Shown: in pieces, positions 6,667 through 10,702 of the stretch
Layout of the letters: every line of letters begins with the position of its first letter
Position numbering within the stretch: position 1 is the stretch's first letter
Assembly: GCA_021821565.1 (NCBI GenBank)
Contig: JAKACI010000032.1
Coordinates: forward strand, 1 to 10,702
Reading direction: 5' to 3'
From: a bacterium
GTDB lineage: Bacteria; SZUA-79; Acidulodesulfobacterales; Acidulodesulfobacteraceae
Length of the DNA: 10,702 nucleotides
Notes under the pieces: model-generated
Seen by the model: only the letters and a program-made list of their open reading frames with translations
Told to the model about the DNA's origin: nothing
The model's database searches: none
Translations under genes and position numbers: made by a program

Positions 6667-6686
6667 ATTCCTGCCTGCGCAGGAAT
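6667..6686. repeat. REP-like palindrome
   Basis: Perfect 8-bp stem ATTCCTGC / GCAGGAAT with loop CTGC, followed by GACA. The reverse strand reads GTCATTCCTGCGCAGGC, a common dispersed palindromic repeat motif. A partner copy in opposite orientation, decayed, begins at 6722 (GTCATTCCCTCGTAAGCGGG). In a transcript it would form a strong hairpin between two mer genes and could attenuate or stabilise the mRNA. Confidence 0.6.
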
Positions 6687-6786
6687 GACACTCAACAGGT
6701 GGAACGATAAATCTTCACAAAGTCATTCCCTCGTAAGCGGGTACGCTTTAAAACCGTCGGCATTTAGACGGCTCATCTAGAAAAAT

Positions 6787-6804
6787 TAGAAAAATAATTT
6801 TCTA
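6787..6804. repeat. Small hairpin inside the right end of the element
   Basis: TAGAAAA-ATAA-TTTTCTA, perfect 7-bp stem, 4-base loop, overlapping the right terminal repeat and 27 bp upstream of the merT ribosome-binding site. Confidence 0.4.
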
Positions 6805-6845
6805 TCGGTAATTTTAGGAAATAAATAAACAAGGAGGTACATATT

Positions 6846-7289
6846 ATGAAAGCAGGAAACAAAAGCTCAGCTTCTAATGCAACTTCCGGCTCCGCTGCTC
6901 TGTTCGCAATTTTGGGCGGGGCTTGCTGCTGGGGTCCATTGGTTTTCAGCATATTGGGAGTCGGCGCAAGCACGGGAGGAGTTCTCGGCTCTACCGCCTC
7001 TTTTCTAGGAGTTATTGCACCTTACAGAAATTATTTTTTGATATTAAATATTATCGGCGTGTTTTTATCTTTTTTCTTTATCTATATAATGCCGAAAATA
7101 TCTTTACAAAAAAGCGCATCTAATATCAGCGAAAGCGCAAACGGAGAAACATGCGACTGTGAAACGTCGGTCGGTTCGTTTAATTTTAGTAAGCTCGTTT
7201 TTTTCTCGTCTTTACTGATTACGGTCGGAATATTTATATACTTGTATGTAGATACGGGTCAGGTTTTTATGGCGTGGCCGCAGCTGTAA
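6846..7289 (+). CDS. merT: Mercuric ion transporter MerT
   Basis: A 147-residue inner-membrane protein with three predicted helices: about 17-42, 63-83 and 114-136. The first contains the diagnostic vicinal pair in GGACCWGPLV (C27, C28), the site that accepts Hg(II) from the extracytoplasmic side in MerT. The loop between helices 2 and 3 carries C103-D-C105, corresponding to the two cytoplasmic-loop cysteines of MerT (C76 and C82 in the classical protein), but closer together and in a longer Ser-rich loop. Typical MerT has about 116 residues, so this is a longer variant. AGGAGG at 6832-6837 fixes the start. G+C content is visibly above that of the genes before 6 kb. Likely transcribed from the promoter at 5989 through the repeat element. 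MerT family call is good on motif and context. Confidence 0.83.
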   Translation: MKAGNKSSASNATSGSAALFAILGGACCWGPLVFSILGVGASTGGVLGSTASFLGVIAPYRNYFLILNIIGVFLSFFFIYIMPKISLQKSASNISESANGETCDCETSVGSFNFSKLVFFSSLLITVGIFIYLYVDTGQVFMAWPQL

Positions 7290-7334
7290 GGCAATAGAGG
7301 GATTTTAACATTTGCAGGTATATATTTCAATTAA

Positions 7335-7377
7335 ATTAAGTTAAGTAATTACATTAAGTTAAGTAATTAAATTAAGT
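7335..7377. repeat. 18-bp tandem repeat, 2.4 copies
   Basis: ATTAAGTTAAGTAATTAC at 7335-7352, the same with final A at 7353-7370, then ATTAAGT at 7371-7377. Lies in the merT to MerP-like spacer. Possible slippage repeat; no binding protein can be named. Confidence 0.65.
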
Positions 7378-7419
7378 CAGTTATATAGAATAGGTATTGA
7401 AAAATATTAAATAAATTAC

Positions 7420-7435
7420 AACAGGTGAACTTGTT
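7420..7435. promoter_or_regulatory. Imperfect dyad upstream of the MerP-like gene
   Basis: AACAGGT-GA-ACTTGTT, a 7+2+7 inverted repeat with one mismatch, 44 bp before the ATG at 7479. The word AACAGGTG also occurs in the spacers at 6694 and 10030. Meaning unknown. Confidence 0.2.
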
Positions 7436-7478
7436 AGAAAATATTAATAAATAAAATAATTAAAAAGGAGGTTTTATT

Positions 7479-7724
7479 ATGAAAAAGATTAAGATTGGGA
7501 TAACAGGTATGACCTGCGGGGGCTGCATCATTTCCGTAAATAAAGCAATAAAAAAGGTTGAAGGAGTAAAAGAAGTGAAGGTTTCTTTAAAAGACAATAC
7601 GGCGGTTATATCTCTATCTGAAAGTGCAAATATTGATGAGATAAAAAATAATTTGACGACTGCAGGTTATAAACCGAAAGAATATGTTGAATTATTGAAA
7701 GAAAACGCAGAAGCCTGCTGCTAA
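7479..7724 (+). CDS. MerP-like cytosolic HMA mercury chaperone with Cys-Cys tail
   Basis: An 81-residue single HMA domain. The metal site is G-M-T-C13-G-G-C16, with the second helix at 52-63 and AGYKPKEY closing the ferredoxin-like fold. There is no signal peptide, so unlike classical MerP it should stay in the cytoplasm. The C-terminus is EAC80-C81, an added vicinal pair like the tail of MerA. Residues 1-30 share 20 identities with the N-terminal HMA domain of MerA downstream, so the two are recent paralogues or one domain was copied. AAGGAGG just upstream gives a strong ribosome site. Probable role: collects Hg(II) from the MerT loop and hands it to MerA. A CopZ-like copper chaperone is the main alternative; the mer context argues against it. 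Confidence 0.8.
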   Translation: MKKIKIGITGMTCGGCIISVNKAIKKVEGVKEVKVSLKDNTAVISLSESANIDEIKNNLTTAGYKPKEYVELLKENAEACC

Positions 7725-7849
7725 AATAATTTAAAAACTTATTAAAGGCAATAAACTATTTTGTAAATTAAATTTTAGGAAGACGAACTGTTTTTTTGTT
7801 TTTGGGTAGATGTTTAATATTAGTAACATTTTAACAGATTAAAAACATA

Positions 7850-7873
7850 TGTTCATAATACTTATTGCGAACA
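7850..7873. promoter_or_regulatory. Hairpin before the merA ribosome site
   Basis: TGTTC (7850-7854) pairs with GAACA (7869-7873), and ATAA (7855-7858) with TTAT (7862-7865), leaving a TGC bulge. It ends eight bases before AGGAGAAG (7881-7888). Could be a protein dyad or an mRNA hairpin modulating merA translation. Confidence 0.3.
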
Positions 7874-7891
7874 CTATATTAGGAGAAGACA

Positions 7892-9592
7892 ATGAAGAAA
7901 ATAAAAATGAATGTTGCGGGTATGACCTGCGAACACTGTGTTACTTCAGTAAATAAAGCAATTAACAAAGTAAAAGGCGTAATAGAAGTAGATACTTTGT
8001 TATCTAAAGGCGAAAGTATTATTTTAACGCTTGATGACATAAAAGTCGAAGATATAAAGAAAAACATAGAAAATGCGGGCTATACGCCTTTAGCACATGA
8101 AACATCTAATGTTTCCGAAACCGAAGTAAGAAAAACGGCAAAAGTTGAAAGCGCCCAAACAGGCAGCGGACATAATTACGATTATGATTTAATCGTCATA
8201 GGCGGAGGCTCTGCCGCTTTTTCATCGGCTATAAAATTTGCCGATGAAGGCAAAAAAGTGTGCGTTATCGAAAACTGGGTTATAGGCGGAACATGTTTAA
8301 ACAGAGGTTGCGTTCCTTCAAAGCATCTTCTGGAAGCCGCAAGAATATATTACGAACCTTTGAGCAATAAATTTAAAGGCATAGAAACAAAACAGGCGCA
8401 TATCGACATAAAAGAACTTATAAAAAGAAAAACCGAACTGCTTAACAGCCTGCGGGAAATGAAATATTACAATGTATTAAAAGGTTATAATAATATTACT
8501 TTTATAGAAGCCGAAGGAAGATTTGCATCAAAAAATTCCGTAGAGGTTATCCCTAACGATAAAGGCATAGACTCTTATAAAATTACTTCCGATAAATTTA
8601 TTATCGCAACGGGCGGTGCAAACCAGATAATAGATATTAACGGATTAGGAGAGGTCGGCTATATTACAAACGAAGAGATATTAAACTTGGACTATCTGCC
8701 TGAAACTCTTTTGATATTAGGCACAAGGGCGGTATCGCTTGAATTTGCTCAGATGTTTAGAAGATTCGGCTCTAAAGTGGTGACGGTAGGACGTTCAGGC
8801 AGAATTTTACTTAACGAAGAACCCGAAATATCCGAAGCACTTTTACAAATATTAAAAAATGAAGGAATTGAATTTTTGCTGAACTCTTCTATAAAACGCC
8901 TTTATAAAAAAGACGGTAAAAAATATGCCGAAATTGAAACGGAAGAAGGACTTAAAACAGTCAAATTTGATGAATTCTTAATGGCAACAGGTATCACGGG
9001 AAATACCGAGGGTTTAAATTTAGAAGCGGTCGGAGTCGAAACCTATAAACAGGGTTATATTAAAGTTGACGGCGAACTTAAAACTACCAACCCCGACATT
9101 TACGCATGCGGCGACGTTACGGGTATAATGAGGTTAGTTACGACGGCTGCGTATGACGGCAAAATAGCCGCCTATAATCTGCTTAATGAAAAACATATAA
9201 AAGCGGATTACTCTTCTGTTGCGCATACTACATTTACCGACCCGGAAGTGTCTTCGGTCGGATTAACGGAAGAAGCGGCTATAAAAGAAGGCTACGACGT
9301 AATTAAAGTTGTTTTTCCCGTTGAATACGTTCCCAAAGCTCAGGCTATTTTCAAAATAGAAGGCTTGATAAAGATGATAGCGGATAAGAAAACCAATAAA
9401 GTTCTCGGAGTTCATATGCTGGCGCACAACTCGTCGGAAACAATCCAGCAGGCAAGCGTATATTTACAAAATAGTTATACGATCCAGCAAATCGGCGAGG
9501 AATTAGGCGTCTATCCAACTATGGCGGAAGGGCTTAAATTAGCCGCTCAGAGCTTTACTAAAGATGTTAACAAACTTAGCTGCTGCGCGTAG
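7892..9592 (+). CDS. merA: Mercuric reductase MerA
   Basis: A 566-residue cytoplasmic flavoenzyme that reduces Hg(II) to volatile Hg(0) with NADPH. An N-terminal HMA domain (1-68, GMTC13EHC16) and a linker (69-95) lead to the disulfide-reductase core. This has the FAD motif GGGSAA (about 104-109), the redox pair GGTC135LNRGC140VPSK, an NAD(P) domain starting near 272 (LLILGTRAVSLEFAQ) and the second FAD motif YACGDVTG. The C-terminal tail KLSC564-C565A is the mercury-delivering pair found in MerA but not in lipoamide or glutathione reductases. Y192 (in KYYNVL) and Y541 (in VYPTM) align with the tyrosines that help bind Hg at the active site. The length equals that of Tn501-type MerA. AGGAGAAG before the ATG fixes the start. 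All key residues are present, so it should be active. Confidence 0.97.
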   Translation: MKKIKMNVAGMTCEHCVTSVNKAINKVKGVIEVDTLLSKGESIILTLDDIKVEDIKKNIENAGYTPLAHETSNVSETEVRKTAKVESAQTGSGHNYDYDLIVIGGGSAAFSSAIKFADEGKKVCVIENWVIGGTCLNRGCVPSKHLLEAARIYYEPLSNKFKGIETKQAHIDIKELIKRKTELLNSLREMKYYNVLKGYNNITFIEAEGRFASKNSVEVIPNDKGIDSYKITSDKFIIATGGANQIIDINGLGEVGYITNEEILNLDYLPETLLILGTRAVSLEFAQMFRRFGSKVVTVGRSGRILLNEEPEISEALLQILKNEGIEFLLNSSIKRLYKKDGKKYAEIETEEGLKTVKFDEFLMATGITGNTEGLNLEAVGVETYKQGYIKVDGELKTTNPDIYACGDVTGIMRLVTTAAYDGKIAAYNLLNEKHIKADYSSVAHTTFTDPEVSSVGLTEEAAIKEGYDVIKVVFPVEYVPKAQAIFKIEGLIKMIADKKTNKVLGVHMLAHNSSETIQQASVYLQNSYTIQQIGEELGVYPTMAEGLKLAAQSFTKDVNKLSCCA

Positions 9593-9630
9593 TATATACT
9601 ATATAAACCATAATATAAGGAGGTACTGAA

Positions 9631-10005
9631 ATGAAGACGCCGATTTGTCCCACCTGCGGCTGTTCCCTCGTAAGGTTGGGCATTGCTAAGGATGAAGCGG
9701 TAATGCGGAAATATCGGGAAAGAGAATATTCGTTCTGCTGCGACGGGTGCGCCGTTATGTTTGAAAAAAATCCGGAGGCATTGCTTAGCGGGGCTGCAGA
9801 TATAGTCGTGTGTCCGTCTTGTTTAGCGGAAAAACCGATAGGTCAGACAGTGGAAATTAACTATAAGGGCGAGAAGTTTAATTTTTGCAGGTGTCCACAT
9901 TGCATAGCCGTTTTTCGGAAAGATCCGGAATACTACACAAAGCGTCTATCCGGCGAAATTGAATTTTCCGGTATTTTCTCGGAAAAACAAGGGTGTTGTT
10001 CGTAA
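9631..10005 (+). CDS. Tandem YHS/TRASH cysteine-rich protein, MerH-like
   Basis: A 124-residue soluble protein with 13 cysteines and no signal peptide. Two YHS/TRASH-type units follow each other. Unit 1 (about 5-52) has CPTCGC, then YSFC36C37DGC40AVMFEKNPEALL. Unit 2 (60-106) has C61PSC64, then FNFC86RC88PHC91IAVFRKDPEYY. The tail is GC122-C123-S. TRASH domains bind metals; in Sulfolobus the single-TRASH protein MerH carries Hg(II) to MerA and the regulator. This gene starts 38 bp after merA behind AAGGAGGT (9617-9624), so co-transcription is nearly certain and a mercury-carrier role is the natural inference. It is the most G+C-rich gene here (29 of 60 bases over 9661-9720). A general heavy-metal storage role is the alternative. 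Confidence 0.75.
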   Translation: MKTPICPTCGCSLVRLGIAKDEAVMRKYREREYSFCCDGCAVMFEKNPEALLSGAADIVVCPSCLAEKPIGQTVEINYKGEKFNFCRCPHCIAVFRKDPEYYTKRLSGEIEFSGIFSEKQGCCS

Positions 10006-10083
10006 TATGCAAGGGGGACATAAAACCGTAACAGGTGAAAAAAAGATTGAACACTCCCGATAATATTAGCATTTTATACTACA

Positions 10084-10107
10084 TTACACGGAAATGTAAA
10101 TTATAAT
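10084..10107 (+). promoter_or_regulatory. Possible promoter region for the DsrE-like gene
   Basis: TTACA-N6-TGTAA (10084-10099) is a 5-bp dyad directly followed by TATAAT at 10102-10107. The dyad sits where a repressor or activator would overlap the promoter. The -35 box is poor. Low confidence. Confidence 0.25.
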
Positions 10108-10122
10108 AAGATTGTCTTAGTT

Positions 10123-10142
10123 TACTCCAATTATACGGAGTA
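10123..10142. promoter_or_regulatory. Hairpin or operator in the leader of the DsrE-like gene
   Basis: TACTCC-N8-GGAGTA, a perfect 6-bp inverted repeat with no T-run behind it, 58 bp before the ATG. It could be an operator or a leader stem-loop; as a terminator of the mer operon it would be weak. Confidence 0.3.
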
Positions 10143-10155
10143 GATCACTATTGAG

Positions 10156-10187
10156 CTAATTTAAACTAATTTTAAACTAATTTTAGA
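10156..10187. repeat. About 11-bp tandem repeat, three copies
   Basis: CTAATTTAAA (10156-10165), CTAATTTTAAA (10166-10176) and CTAATTTTAGA (10177-10187), running into the ribosome site AGAGGAG (10185-10191). Confidence 0.55.
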
Positions 10188-10200
10188 GGAGTATATTGCT

Positions 10201-10702
10201 ATGAAAGTTATGAAAGTAAAAGTGCTGTTTTTAATTATTGTTTCAATTCTTGTATTAAGCTTTAGTTCTATTCCTGCGTTTGCAATGCAAAATTCAAATT
10301 ACGGCGGTTTTTACAAAAATTATAACAAAACTGTAAAGATAGTCGTCGGCGTCAATACGCCTGGACAGCAATTTCAGATTTCCATGTATAATGTTGTGCA
10401 CGCTATAAAATATCTTAAATCGGAAGGCAAAAAATATTCTATTCAGGTAGTTTTCTACGGACCGACCGTAAAATCGTTAATTCCTTCACAAAAGATGTGC
10501 TTGACCATGCTTCATAATCTTAGAAGCGAAGGAGTGAGTTTCAGGGTCAGCAAAAATGCTCTAATGCTAAACGGCGTTAATTCTAAAAATATACCTTCCT
10601 TTATAAAAATAATTCCCGGCGGAACGCTGCAGGTTTTTAAAAAAATAAACGAAGGATATACCTTTCTAATTGCAATGCAAAATTCAAATTACGGCGGTTT
10701 TT
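10201..10702 (+). CDS. Secreted DsrE/YchN-like protein, partial at the window end
   Basis: The ATG at 10201 follows AGAGGAG (10185-10191) and the frame is still open at the last base (167 codons). Residues 1-28 are a signal peptide: MKVMKVKV, a hydrophobic core, then IPAFA as cleavage site, so the product is exported. Residues about 44-154 resemble the DsrE/DsrF/YchN fold: VKIVVGVNTPGQQF, a helix, IQVVFYGPTVKSLI, LRSEGVSFRVSKNAL, PGGTLQVFKKINEGYTFL. In many relatives the GVxF segment is followed by a Cys (A-C-x-N-T/S); here it is Ser (RVSKNA), so sulfur-transfer chemistry at that position is lost; a Cys remains in QKMCLTML. After GYTFLI the sequence repeats the mature N-terminus AMQNSNYGGF in frame, suggesting a second copy of the domain or an assembly loop. 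It starts 195 bp after the YHS gene and may have its own promoter. Confidence 0.65.
   Translation, partial: MKVMKVKVLFLIIVSILVLSFSSIPAFAMQNSNYGGFYKNYNKTVKIVVGVNTPGQQFQISMYNVVHAIKYLKSEGKKYSIQVVFYGPTVKSLIPSQKMCLTMLHNLRSEGVSFRVSKNALMLNGVNSKNIPSFIKIIPGGTLQVFKKINEGYTFLIAMQNSNYGGF
10280..10312 (+). repeat. 33-bp direct repeat, copy 1
   Basis: Exact 33-base match to the last 33 bases of the window (10670-10702). It encodes the residues around the signal-peptide cleavage site (A-M-Q-N-S-N-Y-G-G-F). Confidence 0.9.
10670..10702 (+). repeat. 33-bp direct repeat, copy 2 at the window edge
   Basis: Identical to 10280-10312 and 390 bp (130 codons) downstream, so in the same reading frame. The match reaches the very end of the window, so its true length is unknown. 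Confidence 0.9.

Larger units (their letters stand above)
6615..6815. mobile_element. MITE-like 201-bp element with terminal inverted repeats
   Basis: AAAATTGCCGATAGA at 6615-6629 is the inverse of 6801-6815 (AAAATTACCGATAGA on the other strand) with one mismatch in 15. Nested inside are GTTTTAAA (6651-6658) with TTTAAAAC (6747-6754), and GGAATGAC (6682-6689) with GTCATTCC (6722-6729). The left half contains a perfect hairpin, ATTCCTGC-CTGC-GCAGGAAT (6667-6686), of the GTCATTCCTGCGCAGG type found dispersed in many bacterial genomes, and the right half a degenerate opposite copy. It encodes nothing. No target-site duplication is obvious. It separates the first HMA gene from merT in the mer operon and is likely a non-autonomous or REP/BIME-like repeat. 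Confidence 0.5.

Noticed and set aside
7479..7724. Calling the small HMA protein a classical periplasmic MerP
   Set aside because: There is no signal peptide and the Met start is well fixed by AAGGAGG; a cytosolic location is predicted.
10035..10106. A 23-residue GTG-started frame between the YHS and DsrE-like genes
   Set aside because: No convincing ribosome site at the right distance, no recognisable motif, and GTG/short frames are expected by chance.

Overview
The window is very AT-rich in its first 6 kb, with coding DNA full of Asn/Lys/Ile codons and AT-only intergenic stretches, and clearly richer in G+C from about 6.8 kb onward. The gene content (universal stress protein, soluble chemotaxis receptor, diiron oxygen sensor, mercury resistance, secreted DsrE-like protein) suggests a free-living, motile, low-GC, oxygen-sensitive or microaerophilic bacterium, perhaps from a metal-rich sediment or mine drainage. 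A low-GC deltaproteobacterial-type lineage is my guess. No rRNA or other taxonomic marker is present.

Layout. 81-608: a universal stress protein that may be read from a leaderless mRNA. 833-2995: a COG2509-type FAD-dependent oxidoreductase swollen by Asn-rich inserts. 3251-3964 and 4171-4923: a soluble methyl-accepting signalling protein followed by an ODP-type metallo-beta-lactamase-fold diiron protein, a likely oxygen-sensing chemotaxis pair. 5060-5122 (minus): a 20-codon HMA remnant with its own Shine-Dalgarno, downstream of merR and in the same direction. 5337-5729 (minus): merR with the three mercury-binding cysteines. 5846-6020: two separate divergent promoters with 20-bp spacers, one for merR and one for the mer genes. 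6173-10005: mer genes in the order membrane-anchored HMA protein (unusual C-x4-C), merT, a MerP-like protein without signal peptide, merA, and a tandem YHS/TRASH cysteine-rich protein. A ~200-bp element with terminal inverted repeats sits between the first HMA gene and merT. 10201-end: a secreted DsrE-like protein that runs off the window inside a repeat of its own mature N-terminus.

How the mer genes would work together (inference): the anchored HMA protein binds Hg(II) outside the inner membrane; MerT takes it through its Cys-Cys pair and passes it to its cytoplasmic Cys-x-Cys loop; the soluble HMA protein and/or the HMA domain of MerA receive it; MerA reduces it to Hg(0) with NADPH. The YHS/TRASH protein would be an extra cytoplasmic mercury carrier, analogous in fold to archaeal MerH. 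Three of these proteins (MerP-like, MerA, YHS) end in a vicinal Cys-Cys tail. No merB, merD or merE is visible. No tRNA, rRNA, CRISPR array, transposase or integrase was seen.
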